Positions 23,737 to 31,432 of a stretch of DNA of 32,634 bases are shown here, in pieces. Under the pieces are notes generated by a model. It ran no database searches and was not told the origin of the DNA. It worked only from the letters and a program-made list of their open reading frames with translations. Each line of letters starts with the position of its first letter. Positions within the stretch are counted from its first letter, which is position 1. This DNA comes from Mycobacterium sp. (lineage in GTDB: Bacteria; Actinomycetota; Actinomycetes; Mycobacteriales; Mycobacteriaceae), in contig JAOPVX010000075.1 of the NCBI GenBank assembly GCA_025965975.1, forward strand, positions 1 to 32,634. Direction: 5' to 3'. The translations under genes were made by a program, and so were the position numbers.

Positions 23737-24323
23737 AGCCGCTGCACACCGATCATCGAGTCGCGGGTGACGATCGCGGCGAGCTGCTCCTCGGACATGT
23801 CCGCCGTCCCGTCCGGCCGCATCGGCAACACCAGATAACGTGCCTCGGCGCTGGAATCCCACACCCGGATCTCGACGTCGGCGGGGATCACCGTGCCCAT
23901 CTCGGCGAGCAGCTTGCGCGGTTCGCGCACGGCCCGCGCCCGGTAGGCAGGCGCCTTGTACCACTTCGGCGGCAGCCCGAGCGTGGGCCACGGGTAGCAC
24001 GAGCACAGCGTGCACACCACGAGGTTGTGCACGTCTGGGGTGTTCTCGACGACGACCATGAGCTCGCCTTGGGGCCCGTCGAAGCCGAGTTCGGCGATCG
24101 CCGCGGTGCCGTCCGCGAGGAGTCGCTCCTGGTAGGACGGGTCCGACCACGCCAAGGCCACCACCTTCGCGCCGTTCATCGGACCGAGGTTGTCCTCGAA
24201 ATGCTGGACGATCTGGTCGAGGGTGTCGGTGTCGAGGATGCCCCTTTCCACGAGCACCGACTCGATCGCGGCGACCCTGGCTTCGATCGGTGCCAGCTCG
24301 GCGGGGTGGTGGTCAGCCGTCAT
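23733..24323 (-). CDS. Nitrile hydratase alpha subunit, cobalt type
   Basis: A 196-residue alpha subunit that hydrates nitriles to amides. The metal-binding motif is Cys104-Thr-Leu-Cys107-Ser-Cys109 in [11 protein letters not shown]. Thr after the first Cys marks the cobalt class; iron enzymes have Ser there. By family knowledge the second and third Cys are oxidised in the mature enzyme. Other conserved parts are [46 protein letters not shown] and [18 protein letters not shown]. Both ends overlap neighbours as ATGA, showing tight coupling with beta upstream and accessory downstream. Confidence 0.93.
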   Translation of the reverse strand: MTADHHPAELAPIEARVAAIESVLVERGILDTDTLDQIVQHFEDNLGPMNGAKVVALAWSDPSYQERLLADGTAAIAELGFDGPQGELMVVVENTPDVHNLVVCTLCSCYPWPTLGLPPKWYKAPAYRARAVREPRKLLAEMGTVIPADVEIRVWDSSAEARYLVLPMRPDGTADMSEEQLAAIVTRDSMIGVQRL

Positions 24324-24958
24324 TGCGGGTCCTCGAGGTAGCGCTCGAACAGGTCGACGTGCATGACTTCGCCGTCGGCTCCGGCCTCGCCCCACAACTC
24401 GCGTGACGTGAAGCGCACCGAATAGAGGGGATCGGTCACGGATCCGCCGCCGTGGGCCTCGATGTCGTCGATGGTGAACGCACCGTCGACGCGCACGACC
24501 GTGCCGCGCCTGCCCTGCACGTAGCGCGGCGCGCGCGTATGTCCCGGCGGATGCCACTCGCGAACGCGGACGTCGTCGCCGAGCGCGTAGCGCGGCTCCG
24601 TGCGATCGGTGAGGTCCTCGGGCAGTAAACCGCGATCGGGCCGGGAGAGCGGGAAGCGTCCGCCGGCGCGGTGCTCCAGTTCGTCTTGCGTCGCGAAGCC
24701 CGATTCGACGGCCAGCGTCGTGACACCGGTCAGCCAGTGCTCGTAGTACGGTGACGACAGATAATGCGCGGGATCCATGCGCTCGATCGAATGGCGGAAC
24801 CGTCCGCCGGGACCGCCCAGTGCACCGATTGAACCGACCATTAGCCGAAAGACCCGGCGCTCCCACGGTTCGCGAAAGAACGGCTCGGCGTCCTCGTGCT
24901 CGACCGGGCCGAACCCGTCCAGGCCGCCGAGGTCGTGCACGCCGTCCACGCCGAGCAT
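24320..24958 (-). CDS. Nitrile hydratase beta subunit
   Basis: A 212-residue beta subunit, slightly shorter than the usual 220-230. The N-terminal signature [16 protein letters not shown] is diagnostic. [25 protein letters not shown] and [16 protein letters not shown] carry the Arg residues that contact the oxidised cysteines of alpha. SRELWGE and [10 protein letters not shown] end the beta-barrel domain. It heads the beta-alpha-accessory operon, the order seen in cobalt nitrile hydratases of actinobacteria. No good Shine-Dalgarno precedes ATG 24958. A reading upstream to 25474 has no family support. Confidence 0.9.
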   Translation of the reverse strand: MLGVDGVHDLGGLDGFGPVEHEDAEPFFREPWERRVFRLMVGSIGALGGPGGRFRHSIERMDPAHYLSSPYYEHWLTGVTTLAVESGFATQDELEHRAGGRFPLSRPDRGLLPEDLTDRTEPRYALGDDVRVREWHPPGHTRAPRYVQGRRGTVVRVDGAFTIDDIEAHGGGSVTDPLYSVRFTSRELWGEAGADGEVMHVDLFERYLEDPQ

Positions 24959-25056
24959 CCTACGGTGATCGTCTTGTGGAGATTCGAACTTTCGGCCGCT
25001 ACGGCGAGCTAGCCGCCGACCACAAGCCGCCTCCACTCGAGCACTTCCCTTCCCGC

Positions 25057-25076
25057 GCGTCATCATTTGTTGACGC
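25057..25076. promoter_or_regulatory. Inverted repeat upstream of the nitrile hydratase operon
   Basis: GCGTCA-8 nt-TGACGC is a perfect 6-bp inverted repeat in an AT-richer patch, 99 bp upstream of the beta start and 41 bp beyond the stop of the membrane protein gene. It may be an operator for the nitrile hydratase promoter. The rest of the 158-bp gap shows nothing clear. Confidence 0.35.
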
Positions 25077-25116
25077 CCCCGAGAAGCTGCATCGGGCAGG
25101 CCGCACCCTCCGCGAC

Positions 25117-25761
25117 TTATTCCTGAACCTCCGCCGGCTGCTCCATGGACAACGCGACGCCAAGAGCGAGGAAGAAGACGATGAACAGCGGCCCGCCGAG
25201 GTAGAAGTTCATCGCGCCGCCGGGGGAGATGAAGCTGGCCGGCGGGCCGATGATCGTGATCGTCTCGATCAGCTGCTCGACGGCGAACACCGCGGCCAAA
25301 ATGCCGAGCCATCGCGGGAATCGACCATCGTTGGCCGCCAACAAGATTGGTGCCGCCACCATGATGTCGGCGACCGTCAGGATCGGCCCCCACATGGTGG
25401 CGATGTCTGTGATGGTGCGCGCGGTCGCCGATCCGAGTTGGTCGGGATGCAGGGCGAGCCCCGCCGTGAACCACGTCGCGATGAACACCTCGACGACCAC
25501 GACGGCAGAGCCGATGGTGAACATATAGCCCGGCGGGCCTGTGAGGCGATCACGCGCATACCCGAGCACCACGACCAACGCCAACGACCCGAACGTCACC
25601 AACAGCGCCTGCATTCGCATCGCACCGGAATGCTCGTTTACGTGCGAGACGATGTCGTAGCCCGGCTTGTCAATGCCGGGCAGCGTCGGAACGGTAAGCA
25701 GCGCAGCGGCGAACAACACCGCAAACGCGATACCAGCGATCATCGGAATACGACGATCCAT
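25117..25761 (-). CDS. Six-helix integral membrane protein, unknown function
   Basis: A 214-residue protein with about six hydrophobic helices. The first is MIAGIAFAVLFAAALLTV, then a polar loop IDKPGYDIVSHVNEHSG and helices near residues 50-68, 80-100, 120-142, 150-172 and 185-205. It has no HX4DH motif, so it is not a NiCoT cobalt importer despite lying upstream of a cobalt enzyme. It shares loop and helix order with the membrane protein at 31418-32143, suggesting distant paralogy. It resembles DUF4386-like proteins, but I do not recognise it firmly. ATG 25761 is the only reasonable start. Confidence 0.75.
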   Translation of the reverse strand: MDRRIPMIAGIAFAVLFAAALLTVPTLPGIDKPGYDIVSHVNEHSGAMRMQALLVTFGSLALVVVLGYARDRLTGPPGYMFTIGSAVVVVEVFIATWFTAGLALHPDQLGSATARTITDIATMWGPILTVADIMVAAPILLAANDGRFPRWLGILAAVFAVEQLIETITIIGPPASFISPGGAMNFYLGGPLFIVFFLALGVALSMEQPAEVQE

Positions 25762-25888
25762 ATCGAGTCACTGTAGACAACGCGGCTCCCCACAGACTGG
25801 ATTTCATCCACAGGAAGCCGCCGCCGGCGACGCCAACGGCCGCTTCACCGGTGTCGGGGCTGTCGGGCGACCATGACACGATCGTGGG

Positions 25889-26860
25889 GTGAGCGATGAG
25901 GCCGCGGGCCTGCACCTGGTGTTGGGCGACGAAGAGCTGCTCGTCGAGCGTGCCGTCGCCGCCGTCCTTCGGCAGGCGCGCAAGCGGGCCGGCACCGACG
26001 ACGTGCCGGTGGATCGGTTGCGCGCCGGCGAGGTCAGCACTTCCGAGCTGGCCGAGCTGCTGAGCCCGTCACTGTTCGCCGACGAACGCGTGGTGGTGCT
26101 CGAGGCCGCCGCGGAGGCGGGCAAGGATGCGGTCAGCCTGATCGCGGTCGCCGCCGCCGACCTGCCCCCTGGCACCATGCTGATCGTCGTCCACGCCGGC
26201 GGCGGCCGCGCCAAGGCGCTGGCCGATCAACTGAAAAACCTTGGTGCACAGGTACATCCGTGCGCGCGCATCACGAGGGCCAGCGAGCGAGCCGACTTCG
26301 TCCGCCACGAATTCCGTGCGCTGAAGGTCAAAGTCAGCGACGACACCGTCACCGCCGTGCTCGACGCGGTCGGCTCCGACATTCGCGAGCTGGCCGCTGT
26401 CTGTTCGCAGTTGGTCGCCGACACCGACGGCACCGTCGATGCCGCCGCGGTACGTCGGTATCACTCCGGCAAGGCCGAGGTGAAGGGCTTCGACATCGCC
26501 GACAAGGCCGTCGTTGGCGATGTCGCCGGAGCCGCCGAGGCGCTGCGCTGGGCGATGATGAGGGGCGAACCGCAGGTCGTGCTGGCCGACGCGCTGGCCG
26601 AGGCCGTGCACACCATCGCAAGGGTGGCGCCGATGTCGGGCGACCCGTACCGGCTGGCCGCCGAATTGGGCATGCCGCCGTGGCGGGTGCAGAAAGCGCA
26701 AAAGCAGGCACGACGGTGGTCGCGGGCATCTGTCGCCGAAGCCATGCGGCTGGTCGCGACGCTGAACGCGGATGTGAAGGGGGCCGCCGCCGACGCGGAC
26801 TACGCGCTGGAGGCGGCGGTCAGGAAAGTAGCCGAACTCGCGGCCGATAGCGGCGGGTGA
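25889..26860 (+). CDS. holA: DNA polymerase III delta subunit
   Basis: A 323-residue HolA protein of the clamp-loader complex; delta opens the beta sliding clamp. The N-terminus [16 protein letters not shown] is typical, followed by [34 protein letters not shown]. Then come the central [15 protein letters not shown] and the C-terminal domain with [32 protein letters not shown] and [15 protein letters not shown] 25889 gives the family start; no Shine-Dalgarno is obvious and a CACGAT box lies 6 nt upstream. It corresponds to M. tuberculosis Rv2413c but is not preceded by comEA/comEC. It converges on rpsT with a 13-bp gap. Confidence 0.94.
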   Translation: MSDEAAGLHLVLGDEELLVERAVAAVLRQARKRAGTDDVPVDRLRAGEVSTSELAELLSPSLFADERVVVLEAAAEAGKDAVSLIAVAAADLPPGTMLIVVHAGGGRAKALADQLKNLGAQVHPCARITRASERADFVRHEFRALKVKVSDDTVTAVLDAVGSDIRELAAVCSQLVADTDGTVDAAAVRRYHSGKAEVKGFDIADKAVVGDVAGAAEALRWAMMRGEPQVVLADALAEAVHTIARVAPMSGDPYRLAAELGMPPWRVQKAQKQARRWSRASVAEAMRLVATLNADVKGAAADADYALEAAVRKVAELAADSGG

Positions 26861-26873
26861 GCTTGTTGAGCGC

Positions 26874-27134
26874 TCAGATCCTGTTCAGAGCGCGCGAGAG
26901 CGCCGACTTGCGGTTGGCAGCCTGATTCTTGTGGATGACGCCCTTGCTGGCGGCCTTGTCCAGCTGGCGGTTGGTCGACACCAGCAACTCGGCGGCCTTG
27001 TCCTTGTCGCCCGACTCGACGGCCTCCCGGAATCCACGGACCGCCGTGTGAAGCGATGACTTCACCGACTTGTTGCGCAGTCTGCGGCGCTCGTTGGTGC
27101 GATTGCGCTTCTCCTGCGACTTGATGTTGGCCAC
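26874..27134 (-). CDS. rpsT: 30S ribosomal protein S20
   Basis: An 86-residue S20, the usual length. It starts [22 protein letters not shown] after the initiator and has [48 protein letters not shown]. It binds 16S rRNA helices 9 and 44 in the small subunit. GTG 27134 follows GAAGGA by 8 nt; longer readings to 27212 cross this ribosome site. The 158 bp to the divergent ATP-grasp gene must hold both promoters; it also has a small TGCCCG/CGGGCA stem at 27185-27200. Confidence 0.97.
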   Translation of the reverse strand: MANIKSQEKRNRTNERRRLRNKSVKSSLHTAVRGFREAVESGDKDKAAELLVSTNRQLDKAASKGVIHKNQAANRKSALSRALNRI

Positions 27135-27292
27135 GCGTGTATTCCTTCGTAAATCTCGACGGGATTGCTTAAGTCTGTGTGAGGTGCCCGGCGACGGGCA
27201 GCGAGTGTTCACGGTACCAGCGCGCCCCCGAATCTCCCAAAGCGATGCCCACTGGCCTGCCGAAACGGCTCAGGTGGTGCAGCATGTGATGG

Positions 27293-28996
27293 GTGAGCCT
27301 TCGAACCTTGCCGACCGAGACCGCACGGACGTCGCGCACCAACTCGCGGACGCGTAAACGGTACGAGGGCATCTTCGACGGCTACAACAGTCTGGGTAGC
27401 TATTCGCAGGCCTTCGACGAGATGTTCGACGGGCAGGGCAATGTCCGCGGGCCGTACAAGGGCATCTTCAACGAGCTTGCTCCGTCGGATGCGTCCGAAC
27501 TGGAGGCGCGCGCCGATGCGCTGGGTCGCGCGTTCGTCGACCAGGGCATCACGTTCTCGCTGTCGGGTCAGGAACGCCCGTTCCCGCTGGATCTCGTGCC
27601 GCGGGTGATCTCAGCGGCCGAGTGGACGCGGCTCGAGCGCGGCATCACGCAGCGGGTCAAGGCCCTTGAGCACTATCTCGACGACATCTACGGCGAGCAG
27701 GAGATCCTGCGCGACGGGGTCATCCCGCGGCGGCTGGTGACGTCCTGCGAGCACTTCCATCGTGAGGCTGTGGGCATCGTCCCGCCCAACGGCGTACGCA
27801 TCCACGTCGCAGGCATCGACCTCGTCCGCGACGCACAGGGCAACTTCCGGGTGCTCGAGGACAACCTGCGCTCGCCCTCGGGCGTCTCCTACGTGATGGA
27901 GAACCGGCGCACGATGGCGCGAGTCTTCCCGAACCTGTTCGCCACCCACCGGGTGCGCGCCGTCGGCGACTACTCGTCGCACCTGCTGCGGGCACTGCGC
28001 AACGCCGCGGCGTCCAACGAGGCCGATCCGACCGTCGTCGTGCTCACGCCAGGCGTCTACAACTCGGCCTATTTTGAGCACTCGCTGCTCGCCCGCCAGA
28101 TGGGCGTGGAACTCGTCGAGGGCCGCGACCTGTTCTGCCGCGACAACACCGTCTACATGCGCACCACCGACGGTGAGCGGCAGGTCGACGTCATCTACCG
28201 CCGCATCGACGATGCCTTCCTTGACCCGATGCAGTTCCGGCCCGACTCGGTGCTCGGTGTAGCGGGCCTGCTCAACGCCGCACGCGCAGGCAACGTCGTC
28301 ATCTCCAGCGCGGTGGGCAACGGCGTCGGCGACGACAAGCTGGTCTACACCTATGTGCCGACCATCATCGAGTACTACCTCGGGGAGAAGCCCCTGTTGG
28401 CCAACGTGGACACCTACCGGTGCTGGCTGGACGACGAACGCGCCGAAGTGCTCGACCGGGTCGACGAACTGGTCATCAAGCCCGTCGAAGGCTCAGGGGG
28501 GTACGGCATCGTGTTCGGCCCTGAAGCGTCCGAGAAGGAGCTCGCCGTGATCACCAAGAAGGTCCGCAGCGACCCGCGCGGCTGGATCGCCCAGCCGGTC
28601 GTGCAGCTGTCCACCGTGCCCACCCAGATCGACGACAAGCTGGCACCCCGCCACGTCGACCTGCGACCGTTCGCCGTCAACGACGGGGACAAGGTGTGGG
28701 TGCTGCCAGGTGGCCTGACCCGCGTCGCGCTGCCCGAGGGCTCGCTGGTGGTCAACTCGAGCCAGGGCGGCGGCTCCAAGGACACCTGGGTGCTGGCGTC
28801 GCGCGCGTCGGTGGCCGACCGCGAGCTCGCCGCCGCCGAGGTGGTGCGGTCCCTACCCAAGACGACCAAGGGCCCCAAGGCCGAGAACGGGTCGGACGGG
28901 TCGTCCCAACAACGCCAGCAACAGCAATCGCAGGTGCTGGGGCCGACGGACAGTTCGCAGCAGAGCCAGCAGCAACAGCAGGCGGTGATGGACTGA
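27293..28996 (+). CDS. Circularly permuted ATP-grasp protein
   Basis: A 567-residue circularly permuted ATP-grasp (CP_ATPgrasp_1) protein matching M. tuberculosis Rv2411c. Blocks: GPYKGIFNELAPSDASELEARADALGRAF, FPLDLVPRVISAAEW, RVLEDNLRSPSGVSYVMENRR (metal/ATP part), VVVLTPGVYNSAYFEHSLLA, ELVIKPVEGSGGYGIVFGP (grasp loop) and HVDLRPFAVNDGDKVWVLPGGLTRVAL. The last 35 residues are a Gln-rich tail with runs such as QQRQQQQSQ, likely disordered and variable between strains. By family it should join a carboxylate to an amine using ATP, and it always travels with alpha-E and transglutaminase genes. GTG 27293 aligns with the M. tuberculosis start. The stop overlaps the alpha-E gene (TGATG). Confidence 0.9.
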   Translation: MSLRTLPTETARTSRTNSRTRKRYEGIFDGYNSLGSYSQAFDEMFDGQGNVRGPYKGIFNELAPSDASELEARADALGRAFVDQGITFSLSGQERPFPLDLVPRVISAAEWTRLERGITQRVKALEHYLDDIYGEQEILRDGVIPRRLVTSCEHFHREAVGIVPPNGVRIHVAGIDLVRDAQGNFRVLEDNLRSPSGVSYVMENRRTMARVFPNLFATHRVRAVGDYSSHLLRALRNAAASNEADPTVVVLTPGVYNSAYFEHSLLARQMGVELVEGRDLFCRDNTVYMRTTDGERQVDVIYRRIDDAFLDPMQFRPDSVLGVAGLLNAARAGNVVISSAVGNGVGDDKLVYTYVPTIIEYYLGEKPLLANVDTYRCWLDDERAEVLDRVDELVIKPVEGSGGYGIVFGPEASEKELAVITKKVRSDPRGWIAQPVVQLSTVPTQIDDKLAPRHVDLRPFAVNDGDKVWVLPGGLTRVALPEGSLVVNSSQGGGSKDTWVLASRASVADRELAAAEVVRSLPKTTKGPKAENGSDGSSQQRQQQQSQVLGPTDSSQQSQQQQQAVMD

Positions 28997-29973
28997 TGTT
29001 GGCGCGCAACGCCGAATCGCTGTACTGGATCGGCCGCTATGTCGAGCGGGCCGACGACACCGCCCGCATTCTCGACGTGACGGTGCATCAACTGCTCGAA
29101 GACTCAAGCGTGGACCCCGACCAGGCATCCCGAACACTCCTGCAAGTGCTCGGCATCGAACCGCCCAAAGACACGCTGGACCTGTGGTCGTTGACCGACC
29201 TGGTCGCGTTCAGCCGCAACACAAAGGGCGCCTGCTCGATCGTCGACTCCATCTCGGCCGCGCGGGAAAACGCCCGTGGGGCACGCGAAGTCACGTCCAC
29301 CGAGATCTGGGAGTGCCTCAACACCACCTACAACGCGCTGGCCGAACGCGAGCGCGCGGCCAAACGGCTCGGCCCCCATGAATTCCTGTCCTTCGTCGAA
29401 GGCCGTGCGGCGATGTTCGCCGGGCTGGCCGACTCGACGCTCAGCCGTGACGACGGGTACCGGTTCATGGTGCTTGGCCGCGCGATCGAGCGGGTCGACA
29501 TGACGGTGCGGCTGCTGCTCTCCAGGGTGGGAGACAGCGCCACCTCGCCGGCCTGGGTCACCCTGCTGCGGTCTGTCGGCGCCCACGACACCTACTTGCG
29601 CACCTACCGCGGTGTGCTCGACGCAAGCCGTGTTGTCGAATTCATGCTGCTCGACCGCCTCTTCCCACGGTCCATCTTCTACTCGCTGCGGCTGGCCGAG
29701 CACAGTCTCGACGAGTTGATGAAGAGGCCGCACAACCGGGTCGGGGCAACGGCGGAGGCGCAGCGCGTGCTCGGCCGGGCGCGCAGCGAACTGGAATTCC
29801 TGCGCCCCGGTGTACTGCTGGAATCGCTGGAGAAGCGGCTGGCCGGTCTGCAGACTACATGTAGCGATGTCGGAGATGCGTTGGCGCTGCAGTACTTCCA
29901 CTCCGCACCCTGGGTGGCGTGGCACGATGCCGGGCAGATCGGCTCGTTGGTCATCGAAGAAGGTGAAGTCTAA
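28996..29973 (+). CDS. Alpha-E domain protein
   Basis: A 325-residue all-helical alpha-E protein matching M. tuberculosis Rv2410c. The N-terminal hallmark is LARNAESLYWIGRYVERADDTARILDV. A second similar motif, MVLGRAIERVDMTVRLLLSRV, lies in the middle, so the protein is a two-repeat bundle. ENARGAREVTSTEIWECLNTTYN and RRPHN-like KRPHNRVG are conserved too. No catalytic activity is known; it is thought to assist the ATP-grasp partner. Its ATG overlaps that partner's stop (TGATG), and its TAA overlaps a mini-ORF start (TAATG) leading to the transglutaminase gene. Confidence 0.9.
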   Translation: MLARNAESLYWIGRYVERADDTARILDVTVHQLLEDSSVDPDQASRTLLQVLGIEPPKDTLDLWSLTDLVAFSRNTKGACSIVDSISAARENARGAREVTSTEIWECLNTTYNALAERERAAKRLGPHEFLSFVEGRAAMFAGLADSTLSRDDGYRFMVLGRAIERVDMTVRLLLSRVGDSATSPAWVTLLRSVGAHDTYLRTYRGVLDASRVVEFMLLDRLFPRSIFYSLRLAEHSLDELMKRPHNRVGATAEAQRVLGRARSELEFLRPGVLLESLEKRLAGLQTTCSDVGDALALQYFHSAPWVAWHDAGQIGSLVIEEGEV

Positions 29974-30005
29974 TGACGAGCGTCTCGCACGAGGAACAGC
30001 GCTGA
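29973..30005 (+). CDS. Ten-residue coupling mini-ORF between alpha-E and transglutaminase genes
   Basis: The 33-bp frame ATG...TGA encodes MTSVSHEEQR. Its ATG overlaps the alpha-E TAA (TAATG) and its TGA overlaps the transglutaminase ATG (TGATG), so ribosomes could pass through without release. It contains GAGGA, the probable ribosome site of the next gene. Its role is likely coupling rather than making a functional peptide. Confidence 0.4.
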   Translation: MTSVSHEEQR

Positions 30006-30844
30006 TGTGGCGGCTCCGGGTGGTGCACTCGACGGGCTACGCCTACAAATCCCCTGTGACCGCGTCGTTCAACGAGGCCCGGCTGACGCCGCGCTCCGAC
30101 TCCAGGCAGAACGTCATCCTCAACCGCGTCGAAACCGTACCCGCCACAAGGTCATACCGCTACGTCGACTACTGGGGCACCGCGGTGACCGCGTTCGACC
30201 TGCACGCCCCGCACACCGAACTCGAGGTCACCTCGTCGTCGGTGGTGGAGACCGACGGGGGCGATATGCCCGAGCACAAGGCGACCTGGGACGATCTGCG
30301 CGCCGAGGCGGTCATCGACCGGTTCGACGAGGTGCTCACCGGCACCCACTACACGCCAAACAGCAAGAGGATCCGGCGGGTGGGGGAGCGAATCGCGAAT
30401 TACCACGATCCGCAGGAGGCGGTCACCGCCGCGGCGAACTGGGTGCACAGCGAACTTGAATACGTACCCGGCACCACCGGTGTGCACTCGTCGGGGCTGG
30501 ATGCGCACCGCGAAGGCAAGGGCGTCTGCCAGGACTTCGCCCATCTGACGCTGATCCTGTTGCGCAGCATGGGAATTCCTTCGCGCTATGTGTCGGGCTA
30601 TCTGCATCCCAACCGCAAGGCCGTCATCGGGGACACCATCGACGGCCAGAGTCATGCCTGGGTGCAGGCCTGGACCGGTGGCTGGTGGAACTACGACCCA
30701 ACCAACGACGCCGACATCAACGAGCAGTACATCAGCGTCGGGGTTGGGCGTGACTACTCGGATGTCACGCCGTTGAAAGGCATTTACTCAGGGGAGGGGT
30801 CGACCGACCTTGACGTCGTCGTGGAGATCACCCGGCTGGCTTAG
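30005..30844 (+). CDS. Transglutaminase-like cysteine peptidase family protein
   Basis: A 279-residue protein with an N-terminal beta domain (VVHSTGYAYKSPVTASFNEARLTPR) and a transglutaminase-like core. The triad is Cys175 in GVCQDFAHL, His217 in QSHAWVQAW and Asp231 in NYDPTND. It matches M. tuberculosis Rv2409c. There is no signal peptide, so it works in the cytosol; by family it is expected to cleave amide/isopeptide bonds, perhaps those made by the ATP-grasp partner. The ATG follows GAGGA by 9 nt and overlaps a mini-ORF stop. The end overlaps the tail of the convergent MarR gene by 3 bp. Confidence 0.9.
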   Translation: MWRLRVVHSTGYAYKSPVTASFNEARLTPRSDSRQNVILNRVETVPATRSYRYVDYWGTAVTAFDLHAPHTELEVTSSSVVETDGGDMPEHKATWDDLRAEAVIDRFDEVLTGTHYTPNSKRIRRVGERIANYHDPQEAVTAAANWVHSELEYVPGTTGVHSSGLDAHREGKGVCQDFAHLTLILLRSMGIPSRYVSGYLHPNRKAVIGDTIDGQSHAWVQAWTGGWWNYDPTNDADINEQYISVGVGRDYSDVTPLKGIYSGEGSTDLDVVVEITRLA

Positions 30845-31329
30845 CGGGAGTTGGTGGCGCGTCCCAACGTGCGGTAGCCCGGGTGAACGTGCGGCCTGAG
30901 GCCCTGGTGCTCGGCCATGGTCGCCAGCAGTTGGCGCATGGTGTCGCGCTGCTGCGCATCCAGCCCCGCGGTGAGCAGCCGGTCGTGCTGACGCCCCAAC
31001 TCGCCGATCTTGCCAATCACCTTCTTGCCGGACGCGGTCAGATGCAGCGCATGCAGTCGGCGGTCGTCGGGGTTGCGGCGACGTTCGACGTAGCCACGGT
31101 CCTCTAACTCATCGACGTAGGCGACGACCCGACTCGGTAACAAACCCAGCTCGCCGCTGAGCGCCTGCTGGCTGCGCCCGGGTTCGGCCGCGATCGCGCG
31201 CAGGATCCCTGCGTGCGGCGGAGTGAGGTCGATCGACGCGATCAGGTCGGTGAACACCGAGGCGGAACGGTGGCCGAGTTGGGACAGCAAGAACGCCACA
31301 CTGTCACCCTTGCTTGAGGCTGCTGACAC
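30841..31329 (-). CDS. MarR-family transcriptional regulator
   Basis: A 162-residue MarR winged-helix protein. It has LTPPHAGILRAIAAEPGRSQQALSGELGLLPSRVVAYVDELEDRGYVERRRNPDDRRLHALHLTASGK, the full helix-turn-helix plus wing with the DDRR tip. GTG 31329 lies 6 nt after a TACGAT -10 box on the minus strand, with no Shine-Dalgarno, so the message is probably leaderless. Operator-like palindromes cover this promoter and that of the divergent membrane protein gene, pointing to autoregulation and control of the membrane protein - LLM oxidoreductase unit. The ligand is unknown. Confidence 0.9.
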   Translation of the reverse strand: MSAASSKGDSVAFLLSQLGHRSASVFTDLIASIDLTPPHAGILRAIAAEPGRSQQALSGELGLLPSRVVAYVDELEDRGYVERRRNPDDRRLHALHLTASGKKVIGKIGELGRQHDRLLTAGLDAQQRDTMRQLLATMAEHQGLRPHVHPGYRTLGRATNSR

Positions 31330-31335
31330 GAACGA

Positions 31336-31362
31336 ATCGTATCAGTCGTGAACGATTTATCT
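31336..31362. promoter_or_regulatory. MarR promoter and first operator-like site
   Basis: The minus-strand -10 TACGAT (31341-31336) ends 6 nt before the marR GTG. It forms one arm of an imperfect inverted repeat ATCGT...ACGAT (31336-31340 and 31352-31356). The block TGAACGATTTATCT (31349-31362) is repeated exactly at 31419-31432. Confidence 0.6.
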
Positions 31363-31404
31363 CGCAAATCATTGAAAGTTCTTGTCCATGACGTCGATCA
31401 GGCA

Positions 31405-31432
31405 TATCGTTCACAACATGAACGATTTATCT
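31405..31432. promoter_or_regulatory. Membrane protein promoter and perfect operator palindrome
   Basis: ATCGTTCA-CAACA-TGAACGAT (31406-31426) is a perfect 8-bp inverted repeat. It overlaps a TATCGT -10 box (31405-31410) and the ATG at 31418. The right arm extends into TGAACGATTTATCT, the second copy of the direct repeat 70 bp away. Confidence 0.7.

Noticed and set aside
25117-25761. Membrane protein as cobalt importer for the nitrile hydratase
   Set aside because: The HX4DH motif of NiCoT permeases is missing and the helix layout differs.
24751-25776. Plus-strand frame of 341 codons
   Set aside because: Very Arg/Asp/His-rich, overlaps the nitrile hydratase beta and membrane protein genes on the other strand and has no recognisable domain.
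26867-26876. TGAGCGCTCA palindrome at the holA/rpsT junction as terminator
   Set aside because: Too short for a terminator and it overlaps the rpsT stop codon.
27185-27200. TGCCCG-GCGA-CGGGCA hairpin upstream of rpsT
   Set aside because: A 6-bp stem with no run of T; it could be part of a leader structure but there is no further support.
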